Below, piece after piece: positions 46,267 through 55,311 of a stretch of DNA of 64,000 nt (position 1 is its first letter; each line of letters begins with the position of its first letter). This stretch comes from Verrucomicrobiota bacterium (GTDB lineage: Bacteria > Verrucomicrobiota > Verrucomicrobiia > Opitutales > Opitutaceae). The translations under genes and the position numbers were made by a program. Below the pieces are notes generated by a model. It searched no databases and was not told where the DNA came from. It saw nothing but the letters and a program-made list of their open reading frames with translations. The DNA is taken from the NCBI GenBank assembly GCA_016721945.1, contig JADKHC010000001.1:1-64000 (forward strand), written 5' to 3'.

Positions 46267-49200
46267 ATGGCCGATCCTTTCGCGCTTGCGCGGCACAAAC
46301 TCACTGGCGTCTGCCCACCTGCACGCGGCGTTGTCATCGGTGAACTCGTGCGCACGCATCCCGCGCCGGTGTGGCTCGTGATCGCGGAGGAATTGAAAAC
46401 CGCTGAACAACTAGCGGAAGACATCGCGCTCTTCCACGAAGCAAGCGGCGCGGACCGTCCGCTCGAGGCGCTCGTTATGCCGGAATCGATGCCCGATAGC
46501 CGCGACATGCGTGAGGCCTTCGCCGCTTCGGCTGATCGTTTGACCGTGCTCTCGCGTTTGCGCGCGATGCGTTCGCTTTCTGGACCGGATGTGGGGCGGG
46601 TGCCATCACCCGCCATCGACTCCTCTGACAGCGGGGTGAGGGCACCCCGCCTACAACAACCAGCAAATACCGGCATAACCACGCTCGTCGTTGCCACGAC
46701 GCCTGCTGCGCTCCTCCAATCCGTTCCCGCGCTCGAAGCATTCGCCACGCGCGAACTCGAACTCAAGCCCGGCCAACACCAACCTTTTCAAGCGCTCCTC
46801 GAAAAGTTGCGCGAGCTTGATTACGACTCGGAAGTCGTGTGCGAAGCGCCTGGTCACTACGCGATCCGCGGCGGCATCATCGATGTTTACCCGATCACCG
46901 CTAACCAGCCGTACCGCCTCGATTTCTTTGGCGATGACATCGAGGAAATCCGCGCCTTCGATCCGGTCACGCAACGCTCGGGCGAAGAAGTCGCCTCCAT
47001 TACGATCTCGGCCACGCCGCGCCTGCGACTCGATCCATCAAAAACCGGCATAGCCGATTACCTCACGCCACTCACCCACCTTGTGTTTGTCGAACCAGCC
47101 TCGCTCGACGAAGAGTTCAGCAGCCTCGCTCGCGAAGTCGAAGACAGTCTCTCACCGCTCCTCACCAAATGCGCCGCTGCCTTCGGCGTCAGCGATCTCG
47201 ACGAAGCCTCCGCACTTTTTGAAACGCCGCAAACCGACACGACGTGGGACACCGAGAGCCTCGTTCACCACCGCAACTACCCCGAGGATTCGCTCGTCGC
47301 GCAAGAGCGATTGCAGGTCGAAGAAGACGCGCGTCAACGTTTCCTACACCAAGTCGCCAGATGGAAAAAGGACGGCTACGAAATCACTTTCGTCGTTTCC
47401 AAGGAAGGCGAAGAACAGCGCGCCCGCGAAATTCTCGACGCCGACACAAAGTTAAAAACGCTCAAACCACGTTTCCTGCGCGGAACGCTCAACGAAGGTT
47501 TTCGTCTCACGCGTCGCAGCGACCTTTCTAAAAATCCGGTGGAGGGCGGGTGCCCTCACCCGCCACAACGCCCTGAGCGCGGTGAGGGCACCGCGCCTCC
47601 ATTCAATTCTCCGGCATCCCATTCACCCCTCGCCTCTCGCCCTTCGCCCAAAACCGGCTCCACCGGTTTGATCGTCGTTACCGAAACCGAACTCTTCGGG
47701 CGCCAGCGTCAGCGTCGACCGCTCGGCAATCGTCGCGCGCTTGCCCAACGAGCGCAAATCGATCAGTTGCTCGATTTCTCCGAGTTGGTTGAAGGTGATT
47801 TTATCGTCCATCTCCAGCACGGCATCGCGCTCTACCGCGGGTTGACCAAGGTCGAATACGCGGGAGGCGTGCGCGAAGTGATCTCGCTGGAATTCGACGA
47901 TAAAGTGACGCTGCACGTGCCGTTGCAGGAATCGCATTTAATTTCGCGCTACGTCGGCTTGAGCAAAACGCGTCCGCAGCTCGGACGCATTGGTTCGGGT
48001 CGTTGGGAAAAAGCCCGTCAGGCTGCAGAACGTGCCACTATCGACCTTGCGGCGGAGTTGTTACGCATTCACGCGATGCGCGAAGCTCAGCCCGGCCACG
48101 CGTATCCGCCCGACACTACGTGGCAGAAGGAATTCGAGGCGTCGTTCCCGTACACCGAAACGCGCGACCAGCTGCGCGCCATCGAGGAAGCCAAAGCCGA
48201 TCTCGAAAAGCCGCGTCCCATGGACCGGCTCGTCTGTGGCGACGTCGGCTTCGGCAAAACCGAAGTCGCGATTCGCGCCGCGTTTAAGGCCGTGCAAGGT
48301 GGACGTCAGGTCGCGATTCTGGTGCCGACGACTGTGCTCGCTCAGCAGCATCTGAATACGTTTCGCGAGCGCATGGCTGGTTACCCGATCGCCGTCGAGA
48401 TGGTCAGCCGTTTCCGCACGAAGGCAGAGCAAAAAGTCATTCTCGCCGCCACCGCCGCCGGGCAGGTCGATATTCTTGTCGGTACGCACCGGTTGTTGCA
48501 AGCCGACGTGAAGTTCAAGGAGCTCGGCCTGGTGGTGATCGACGAGGAGCAGCGCTTCGGCGTGAAGCACAAAGAGATTTTCAAGGCCATGCGCGCCACC
48601 GTCGACGTGCTCTCGATGAGCGCCACGCCGATCCCGCGCACGCTCTACATGGCGCTGACGGGCGCGCGCGACATGAGCGTGATCGAGACCGCGCCGACCA
48701 ACCGCCATCCGATCCAGACCATCGTCAAAACCTACGACGAAAAGTCGTGGTCGACGCCGTGCGGCACGAGATCCGCCGAGGCGGTCAGGTGTTTTACCTG
48801 CACAATCGCGTGCAAACGATCGATCTCGTCGCGGCGCGACTGCGCGAGTTATTACCGGATTTGTCGATTGGAGTTGGTCACGGTAAAATGGACGACCGCG
48901 AACTCGAGCACATGATGACGGATTTCGTGGCGGGCAAATACCACTTGCTCGTTTGCACCACGATCATCGAAAGCGGCCTCGATATTCCGAACTGCAACAC
49001 GATCATCATTGAAGGTGCGGATCGGTTCGGTCTTTCGCAATTGTACCAGTTGCGCGGACGCGTTGGCCGTTTCAAGCATCAGGCTTACGCGTATTTGTTG
49101 CTGCACCGCCACACGCGCTTGATGGAAATCGCCCGTCAGCGCCTCAACGCCCTGCGCACGCACAACCAGCTCGGCGCGGGTTTCCGCATCGCGATGCGCG

Positions 49201-49847
49201 ACCTCGAACTGCGCGGCGCGGGCAACTTGCTCGGCGCCGAACAAAGCGGACACATCGTCGGCGTGGGCTTCGAACTTTATTGTCAGCTTCTGCGCCAATC
49301 CGTCGCGCGCTTGAAGGGCGACAAAACCGCCGCCGCGATCCGCGCCAGCGTGAAGTTGGACTTTGTTTATGTCGGCGAAGGCGCACCCGACGACGGCGCC
49401 CGACGACGTTATGCCGACGGCTACACCGCGCTCCGCGATGCCGAACACGAGGCCAGCGGAGCCATCGAGGTGGCGAAAATCCAAGCCCGCATCCCGGCCA
49501 CGTATTTGGGCGAGACTCGTTTACGCATCGATTTTTACCGAAAACTCGCCCTCGCCGACTCGCCGGCGACGCTTAAGGAGATCGAGTCCGACCTGCGCGA
49601 CCGCTTCGGCAAGTACGGCGACGAAGTGCGTGCGTTATTACTTGTTACTGAGATACGCATTCGGGCGGAACAAAAGAACCTGCTGTCCGTCGAAACAGAG
49701 TCGTCACGCCTCAAGTGCCTCCGAAACACCAACCAGCGCGACGACTTTGTGATGGTCGGCACTCGGTTTCCAAGGTTGACCGCCCCAAAGCCCCTTCTAC
49801 GTTTGCGTGAAATAATCTCATTTCTGATCAATCTGCCCACTCCATGA
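46267..49847 (+). CDS. mfd: Transcription-repair coupling factor Mfd, frameshifted at about 48748
   Basis: Removes stalled RNA polymerase and recruits UvrA. The UvrB-homology module (YAIRGGIIDVYP, FGDDIEEIRAFDP), RNA polymerase-interaction domain (DFIVHLQHGIALYRGL) and RecG-like translocase (RLVCGDVGFGKTEVAIRAA; VVIDEEQRFGVKHKE; SMSATPIPRTLYMAL; FGLSQLYQLRGRVGR) are complete. At GACGAAAAGTCG the frame shifts; restoring one A (gaaaaag) gives ..YDEKVVVDAVRHEIRRGG.., so one normal-length protein of about 1,190 residues results. The N-terminal half also carries two in-frame palindromic repeat insertions (46588-46653; 47540-47601). Overlaps the next gene by 4 bp. Confidence 0.92.
46588..46653 (+). 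repeat. Two-hairpin palindromic element inserted in the mfd reading frame (copy 1)
   Basis: Outer arms TGTGGG (46588-46593) and CCTACA (46648-46653, one mismatch); hairpins GCGGGT/ACCCGC and CGGGGTG/CACCCCG. It is 66 bp, a multiple of three, and adds a peptide reading DVGRVPSPAIDSSDSGVRA to Mfd. Confidence 0.75.
47540..47601 (+). repeat. Two-hairpin palindromic element inserted in the mfd reading frame (copy 2)
   Basis: Outer arms TGGAGG/CCTCCA (47540-47545 and 47596-47601); hairpins GCGGGT/ACCCGC and GCGGTG/CACCGC. It adds a peptide reading GGCPHPPQRPERGEGTA, followed by a Ser/Pro-rich stretch, in a loop before the RNA polymerase-interacting domain. Confidence 0.75.
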
Positions 49848-50884
49848 TGTCCGGCTTCCGACTGTTCCCCCGCGTCCTCCTAGCTCTCGCACAAATCTGT
49901 GCAGCAAGCGCATTGCTGAACACCGCCCGTGCGGAAACACCCGCCGCGATGAGCGCTTCCGACAAGCTCGAACTGCGTTTTGCCAACGGCATCGCCGCCG
50001 TCGCCGAGGACAAAATCATCACGGTGGATGACATTCGCCGCGAAATCACGCCGCTACTCCCACAAATCCAGCGCGACTCCACCAACGAAAAGGAATTCAA
50101 CGAACGCCTCGAAGCCCTGCAGGACGACATCGTGCAGAACCTCATCGACCGCGTCCTGATCGTGAAAGAGTTCTCCAAAGAAAAAGAGGGCGAGACGAAG
50201 AAGCAGATCCCGGCCAGCTACATCGACAACCAGATCTCGGAGATCATGATCACGCAATTCGACAATGATCGCTCGAAATTTCTCTCCTACCTGCGCGGCC
50301 GTGGGAAAACCATTCGCGAATACCGCCGTGAAGTCGAAGAAGACATGATCTACGGCTACATGCGCCAGCAACAGCGCAAGAGCCAGAGCATCGTCAGCCC
50401 GGTGAAGGTCGAAACGTACTACGCCGAAAACAAGGACAAGTTTTTCCAGGAAGACGGCGTGCATCTCCGCCTGATCCAGTTCCGCCGCGAAGAAGGCCAG
50501 ACCGATGCCGAACTCACCGCCAAGGCCAATAACGTCCTTGCGCGCCTCAATGCAGGCGAGACCTTCGAAGCCCTGGCCAAGGAAGTCAGCTCAGACACCC
50601 GCCGTTCCAAAGGCGGCGACTGGGGCTGGCAAAAACGTTCCGACCTCAAGCCCGAGTTGAGCGATCCGCTCTTCAAACTCACCAAAGGCGAAGTCACCCA
50701 ACCCCTCATCATGCCCGAAGGCGCATTCCTGCTCTATGTGGAAGATCGCCGCATCGCCGGCATCCAGCCGATCGACGCCGTGCGCGACGAGATCGAACGT
50801 ATCCTCGTCCAACAGATGGCCCGCGTCAGCCAAGACCACTGGCTCGAACGCCTCCGCCGCAACGGCTACGTGAAGCACTATTGA
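49844..50884 (+). CDS. SurA-like peptidyl-prolyl isomerase / periplasmic foldase
   Basis: Begins with a signal peptide (FRLFPRVLLALAQICAASAL, end near ..TARAE), then a SurA_N helical domain (AAVAEDKIITVDDIRR ... NLIDRVLIVKEF) and a parvulin domain (YYAENKDKFFQEDGVHLRLI ... LAKEVSSDTRRSKGGDWGW; FKLTKGEVTQPLIMPEGAFLL). 346 residues. It would assist outer membrane protein folding. The start overlaps the mfd stop (ATGA), so translation is coupled. Confidence 0.88.
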   Translation: MMSGFRLFPRVLLALAQICAASALLNTARAETPAAMSASDKLELRFANGIAAVAEDKIITVDDIRREITPLLPQIQRDSTNEKEFNERLEALQDDIVQNLIDRVLIVKEFSKEKEGETKKQIPASYIDNQISEIMITQFDNDRSKFLSYLRGRGKTIREYRREVEEDMIYGYMRQQQRKSQSIVSPVKVETYYAENKDKFFQEDGVHLRLIQFRREEGQTDAELTAKANNVLARLNAGETFEALAKEVSSDTRRSKGGDWGWQKRSDLKPELSDPLFKLTKGEVTQPLIMPEGAFLLYVEDRRIAGIQPIDAVRDEIERILVQQMARVSQDHWLERLRRNGYVKHY

Positions 50885-50904
50885 GGCTTCATCCTCCGAT
50901 CTTT

Positions 50905-50970
50905 ATTCTTTCTCTTTATCTTTCTCGTTCTCCCCTGAACCGCCAGACAGGTAAGATAAAGAGAAAGATT
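50905..50970. terminator. Inverted repeat after the SurA-like gene
   Basis: ATTCTTTCTCTTTATCTT (50905-50922) pairs with AAGATAAAGAGAAAGATT (50953-50970) at 17 of 18 positions. It sits 21 bp after the stop; it resembles the element at 40953-41050, so it may be a dispersed repeat serving as terminator. Confidence 0.6.
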
Positions 50971-51041
50971 CCAATGAGGAGCCCTCGGAATAGGTTTTAG
51001 TTCGCCTTTATTCCTCTTCCTGCTTTCTGAAGCGAATCTGC

Positions 51042-51773
51042 ATGAACGAGGCAACGACACCCGTTTACCGGGAGGGGAACCGGTTAAAAGAACTAGCTGT
51101 GGGCGAGCGCCCACAAGAACGGCTGGAAAAACACGGCGCCGCCGCCCTAAGCGATACCGAACTTCTCGCCATGCTCCTACGCAGCGGCACGCAAGGCCAG
51201 GACGTGATCACCCTTTCCACCCGTCTGATCTCCGAGGCTGGCTCGCTGGCTGGATTGATCGCGTGGACCGAAAAAGATTTTCGCCGACTGAAAGGCATCG
51301 GCCGCGTGAAAGCGCTGCAACTGCTCACCGTGATGGAAATCGCCCGCCGCGTACTCAGCCAGCAAGCCGGTGACGCGCCCTTGCTCGAAAGTGCCGATCT
51401 CGTCGCAACCTACTTCGCCCCCATCGCCGCCGGACTCCAGGTTGAAAAATTCTGGGTACTTTGTCTCAACCGCAAAAACCGCCTGCTCAAACGCGCCGAA
51501 GTCACCTCCGGCACCGCGTCGAGCAGCCTCGTCCATCCACGCGAAGTTTTCCGCGAAGCCATCCGCGAAGGCGCGCTGTCCGTCATCTGCGTTCACAATC
51601 ACCCAAGCGGCGATCCAGCGCCGAGCAGCGCGGATATCAACGTCACGCGCCAACTCCGTGATGCGGCGAAAACGGTCGGCATCGATTTGATGGACCATGT
51701 GATCGTCGGCCAGAAATCACGCGACCCCGCCGGACTCGGCTATTACAGCTTCCGCGCCGCCGGGTTGATCTGA
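51042..51773 (+). CDS. radC: RadC family protein (JAB/MPN-type)
   Basis: 243 residues: N-terminal helix-hairpin-helix (RRLKGIGRVKALQLLTVMEIA) and a MPN/JAB1 domain with the metal motif VICVHNHPSGDPAPSSAD (HxHxxxxxxxD) and DHVIVGQKSR. Function of RadC is unresolved; it was named for a UV-sensitivity phenotype not clearly due to it. Its 3' end overlaps the converging PAP2 gene by 31 bp. Confidence 0.93.
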   Translation: MNEATTPVYREGNRLKELAVGERPQERLEKHGAAALSDTELLAMLLRSGTQGQDVITLSTRLISEAGSLAGLIAWTEKDFRRLKGIGRVKALQLLTVMEIARRVLSQQAGDAPLLESADLVATYFAPIAAGLQVEKFWVLCLNRKNRLLKRAEVTSGTASSSLVHPREVFREAIREGALSVICVHNHPSGDPAPSSADINVTRQLRDAAKTVGIDLMDHVIVGQKSRDPAGLGYYSFRAAGLI

Positions 51774-52453
51774 GCGCGTTCACGCACGGCCGCGTTCACG
51801 CGAAAACGATTCTCAAAATAGGCCTGCGCCGTCGCTCCGACAAAACCGAGTAAGGCACCGGCATATACATCGAGCATCACGTGCTGCTTGGTTGCGAGTG
51901 TTGAATAAACAATCCCCAAGCACCAAAAGACATTCAGGAAACGCGCCCAGCCAGCTTGGGCTGCACCGCGCAAAAATAGTTCAAGCTGCAGCGCCGTGAA
52001 CACCGCGAATGCCACATGCAGCGAGGGACAGGAGTTCCCCGTTGTATCGATGCTCCGTATGCTCGCAAACAAGGCACCATCGCCAACGTCTCCCGTGGGC
52101 GGCACCGCCGTCGGCCACAGGATAAAAAGCGCGAAACCGATCGCACTCAAGCCCGCTGCCCAGGCACCGTGCCGAACCAATGCCCAGCAATTATCGAGCA
52201 GCATGACTGGCAACTGCACGTACACCCAAAGCGAAACGTAGAGGAACCACGCACTGTTTTGGTAAGGGATGAGTCGATCGATCGCCAGCAGCGGCATGAC
52301 CGTGACCGGGAAATAGGCGTGCTTCAGGATATAGATATAGCCCCAGAAAAACAGCACCATGAAGACGGGAACGCCGAGTGTTTTGAGCCAAAACTGGGCT
52401 TTCGCGCGGCGCAAAAGATCCTGGTAGAATGCGGCTTTGGAAGGGTAACGCAT
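51743..52453 (-). CDS. PAP2-superfamily membrane phosphatase
   Basis: 236 residues, six hydrophobic segments. The PAP2 catalytic motifs are present in part: NSCPSLHVAFAVFTALQLEL (SxxxH-type motif) and YSTLATKQHVMLDVYAGALLGF (second His). It may dephosphorylate a lipid phosphate or act as a lipid phosphotransferase such as inositol phosphorylceramide-type enzymes. Overlaps the 3' end of radC by 31 bp on the opposite strand. Confidence 0.82.
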   Translation of the reverse strand: MRYPSKAAFYQDLLRRAKAQFWLKTLGVPVFMVLFFWGYIYILKHAYFPVTVMPLLAIDRLIPYQNSAWFLYVSLWVYVQLPVMLLDNCWALVRHGAWAAGLSAIGFALFILWPTAVPPTGDVGDGALFASIRSIDTTGNSCPSLHVAFAVFTALQLELFLRGAAQAGWARFLNVFWCLGIVYSTLATKQHVMLDVYAGALLGFVGATAQAYFENRFRVNAAVRERAQINPAARKL

Positions 52454-52694
52454 GGAGCTGGTAAAAGTGATCGGTGGTCAGCGCGGTCGACCGACTGGTG
52501 GCGTTACTTTTGCGAAAAAAGTTTGGCGAGCCAGCTCGTTGTTCAAATAAGGCCCGATAAAACAAAAACCGAGGCCGACCTCATGCCGCATGGTCGGGAA
52601 GTTCTATCGAAAAAGCGCGGGCAGACCGCGACGGTTCTCCGCCTTGGCACTTGTTACTTGGCCCTTGATCCTTGATCCTTCCGCAAAGCGGAAG

Positions 52695-52750
52695 TGGTGG
52701 TAGGTGATGGATTCGAACCATCGAAGGCGTAAGCCGGCGGATTTACAGTC
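52695..52750 (-). tRNA. 3' half of a split tRNA-Tyr gene (attachment site remnant)
   Basis: On the minus strand from 52750 to 52695: the anticodon-loop core GACTGTAAAT (anticodon GUA), the 3' anticodon strand CCGCC, the long variable arm, a perfect T-arm (GATGG/CCATC) and the acceptor ACCTACC with encoded ACCA. Upstream of the core the sequence does not complete any tRNA. It fits exactly with the 5' half at 57731-57770. Not expected to be functional by itself. Confidence 0.85.
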
Positions 52751-52920
52751 TATCGCCATACCTGCAATTTTGCATTTACTGCCGTTTACCTGCCACAAAT
52801 ATCTCCATCGGTCGGCGGGCGTTCATCCGGACTTTCAGCCCGCGAACCAAATGCTACCACTAATGACAGGTAAAGCGGGATGAGTAGTTTCATCATTAGC
52901 TAAACATGCAAAGCAGGCGA

Positions 52921-53328
52921 TCAGTTTGCGATGTTTTGCTCTATCGTGATTATTGCCTTAGTAATTTTAGCGACAACCAACCCACTCGTACCAAAGGCAG
53001 GATCTAAGTTTATACTTTCTCCAACCGAGTACCATTTCGAAGCTTTCATTTGTCCGTGCTGGTACAGGGATAATTCAACCTTAAGTAAATCATCACTTAT
53101 ACCAGATACCTTCAAGACTCCGATTTTATCACCAAGGTCTAGACCTTTTTTAGAACTGAGTTCGCAGAGCACTTTATAATGGCTCGATTTTTCATTCACG
53201 ACTCCACCGCCCGTGCCACTCATACCATCAGACGAGCCGCTGTTTTGAGCCCATACACAACCAGCAAATAAAATCACAATACTGGATATAACCAACGCTT
53301 TGGTCTTCATTGGGTTTTCTTTGAGCAT
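52921..53328 (-). CDS. Small exported protein, candidate immunity partner of the HExxH tip
   Basis: 135 residues with an N-terminal export signal (MKTKALVISSIVILFAGCVW); the LFAGC could be a lipobox, so it may be a lipoprotein. The mature part (LGDKIGVLKVSGISDDLLKV; LDPAFGTSGLVVAKITKAI) is not recognised. It overlaps the upstream tip gene by 22 bp (53307-53328), so it is translated with it. Immunity is inferred only from gene order after the peptidase-like tip and export to the same compartment. Confidence 0.7.
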   Translation of the reverse strand: MLKENPMKTKALVISSIVILFAGCVWAQNSGSSDGMSGTGGGVVNEKSSHYKVLCELSSKKGLDLGDKIGVLKVSGISDDLLKVELSLYQHGQMKASKWYSVGESINLDPAFGTSGLVVAKITKAIITIEQNIAN

Positions 53329-53993
53329 TCGATTATTTTTGTATTAACAGCTTTTTTGGCATCCACCGCTTTTTTTCGTTTTTCTTGAGCTTCGCTGCAT
53401 TTACCCGGGAATACGCTGCCATACTCTTTGCAGTCGAACTCAGCCTGCCAAGCAGCTGCATACAGTAAATAAACCTTAGATACCTCGTCCAGAAGACCGG
53501 AGTAGCATTTCACTTGGGGCAAGCATCCGGTGAACTGCTTCACTTGCTCTTCGAAAAGATTCCCACCCTTCATCCAAAGCTCAACGTGATGCAACTCGTG
53601 GGTTTTGTCTTTATCAGTAGCGTACCAATAGGTACCTTTCATCACAGCGTTGGATAGGTCGATCTTATATGCAGTACTCTCTCCAGAGATTTTCCAGTTC
53701 CATGTGAAGCTTGAAAGTGTGGTCTCGCCGCTAAGGAGACCCTTTTTGCCAGCGATTATTGAGGGACGACTTGGATGTACGCCGAGATCTTTGAACTGGT
53801 TGTCAACTAGCCCCAATTCATCATACTTAGAAATAGGATCATTGCAGGTAAACCCATAGAGGTTAGCTCCTCCATCTTCCTCAATCGGATCACGTGAGAT
53901 AAAACGTCCTGTGTTTGGACTATACCATCTCATGGCGTGAGCTTGGTTCACTACGAGCAACAGTAGGGCAAAGATTCCCGCTTTGATCTTCAT
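53307..53993 (-). CDS. Exported core-less RHS tip with HExxH zinc-peptidase motif
   Basis: Signal peptide MKIKAGIFALLLLVVNQAHA followed at once by the RHS-associated motif MRWYSPNTGRFISRDPIEED and LYGFTCNDPISKYDELGL. In ordinary RHS proteins this motif closes the long YD-repeat core; here the core is absent. The variable C-terminus (about residues 62-228) contains DKTHELHHVELWMKGG, where HELHH fits the zincin HExxH motif, and six cysteines that could form disulfides outside the cytoplasm. The start overlaps the upstream gene by 4 bp (ATGA). A secreted metallopeptidase effector is inferred; untested. Confidence 0.78.
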   Translation of the reverse strand: MKIKAGIFALLLLVVNQAHAMRWYSPNTGRFISRDPIEEDGGANLYGFTCNDPISKYDELGLVDNQFKDLGVHPSRPSIIAGKKGLLSGETTLSSFTWNWKISGESTAYKIDLSNAVMKGTYWYATDKDKTHELHHVELWMKGGNLFEEQVKQFTGCLPQVKCYSGLLDEVSKVYLLYAAAWQAEFDCKEYGSVFPGKCSEAQEKRKKAVDAKKAVNTKIIECSKKTQ

Positions 53994-54541
53994 CGGCTGG
54001 TCCGGGGGGGGGCCGCTGGTACCTCGGCCCGATTTACTGAGCTATTGGGTCCAAACGTCTCTCGCAAACGATACATCTTTGGCTTGTTAAGCGATACTCT
54101 TCTAAAAAGTTCCTTAAGGGTCACTGACATTTCAATAAAATGCGTGAGTGCCTCATCACTACCACAGAAAGACAAGTTTGTTTCAAAGTTTCCGTCTACG
54201 ACCGAAACGGTTATCCTTTTCTTGTCCTCGATAGCCTCGCCGCTGCCCGTTTTGGTAGATGCCGCTGTTTTTGCAAAATCATTTAGAACCGCCTCGCGGA
54301 GGGCATCGTATCCGCCATCCCATCCCAACACATTCTCCTCTATTGTCTTTTCGCCAGCCGACAATGTGCAGGTGAGTTTTTGGCTATCCACACTCGTTAA
54401 GTGATAAATAAAAAGAGGGGGCTCACCTTCCGTTGAATAGCTGATTGAAATCATGTTTATTTCCCCTTTCCCCTCAGCGTTTCCAAGAGCACCCCATAAG
54501 AGAAGGCACAACAAAATCGAATGAACTAAAATTCTTTTCAT
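53990..54541 (-). CDS. Exported protein of unknown family, candidate immunity partner of the papain-like tip
   Basis: 183 residues with a signal peptide (MKRILVHSILLCLLLWGALG, cleavage near ..NAEG). The mature part is not recognised (ISYSTEGEPPLFIYHL; KKRITVSVVDGNFETNLSF). It follows the papain-like tip by 32 bp and its stop overlaps the next tip's start (ATGA). Its last codons, ..TSR stop, share the sequence ACCAGCCGATGA with the end of the transglutaminase-like gene, so this seam was copied along with the tip leader. Confidence 0.7.
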   Translation of the reverse strand: MKRILVHSILLCLLLWGALGNAEGKGEINMISISYSTEGEPPLFIYHLTSVDSQKLTCTLSAGEKTIEENVLGWDGGYDALREAVLNDFAKTAASTKTGSGEAIEDKKRITVSVVDGNFETNLSFCGSDEALTHFIEMSVTLKELFRRVSLNKPKMYRLRETFGPNSSVNRAEVPAAPPRTSR

Positions 54542-54573
54542 AAAAGGAAGTTATTCAGACAGGAATGCACAAC

Positions 54574-55311
54574 TCACGGAGCACGTTCCCACCACAAACT
54601 TCCAAGATGGCGGTCCATACCATCAGGGCTCGTTTCTTTGTATCTATTGCCCTTTGGAGGAAATTTCCCGGGATGACTTGTGTCCGTGCCGTCGAAAAAT
54701 CCGTCGTCAAAATTAACACGGAAAGCATTCTTTTCACGCTTACAGGCATAAACCTTCAGGTACCAATGCACAGGTACATGCATTTTACCGTCGGCCCCCT
54801 TTTCAGCTGGGGCCTCAGCGACTCCAGCACTAAAAGAAACGCATTTCGGTTTCAGTTTCGCGAGAGCGTCCTCGAATACGTTCGCCCAATCCCAACACAT
54901 AAAACCGCCGACCGAATCACCGCCGTTATCAGAATACATTCCTCTACCGTAATTCCTGTTCCATGCAGCAACTAAAGCGTCAATTAGTGCCTTCGACTCC
55001 GTCTTACATTGGTCAGGCGTACAGCAAGTTTTGCCGTCGTCCTTGCAGCCTGCATCACAAGCAGTTTCCAAAAGTGACAGCCCCCTGCGAATCGCCGCTT
55101 CGCCTTCCGTTTTCGTCAATTTCTTTAACCCAATGGCATCGACAAAGTTCACCGGATCGTTGTCCACCATACCGTACAGGCAGACGCCTCCTTTTTCCTC
55201 AATGGGGTCTCTGCTTAACCAATGTCCCGTGTTTGGACTATACCACCGCATCGCGTGAGCGTGGTTCACTACGAGCAACAGTAAGGCGAAAATTCCCGCT
55301 TTGATTTTCAT
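54574..55311 (-). CDS. Exported core-less RHS tip with papain-like cysteine peptidase pattern
   Basis: Signal peptide MKIKAGIFALLLLVVNHAHA, nearly identical to the paralogue at 53307, then the RHS motif MRWYSPNTGHWLSRDPIEEK and LYGMVDNDPVNFVDAIGL. The C-terminal domain is unrelated to the paralogue: GGFMCWDWANVFEDAL supplies a Cys at a helix start, VPVHWYLKVYACK a His in a strand, and FRVNFDDGFFDGTD an Asp, in the order Cys-His-Asp seen in papain-like and transglutaminase-like enzymes. A cluster of Cys residues (CDAGCKDDGKTCCTPDQC) may form disulfides. Start overlaps the upstream gene stop (ATGA). Confidence 0.78.
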   Translation of the reverse strand: MKIKAGIFALLLLVVNHAHAMRWYSPNTGHWLSRDPIEEKGGVCLYGMVDNDPVNFVDAIGLKKLTKTEGEAAIRRGLSLLETACDAGCKDDGKTCCTPDQCKTESKALIDALVAAWNRNYGRGMYSDNGGDSVGGFMCWDWANVFEDALAKLKPKCVSFSAGVAEAPAEKGADGKMHVPVHWYLKVYACKREKNAFRVNFDDGFFDGTDTSHPGKFPPKGNRYKETSPDGMDRHLGSLWWERAP

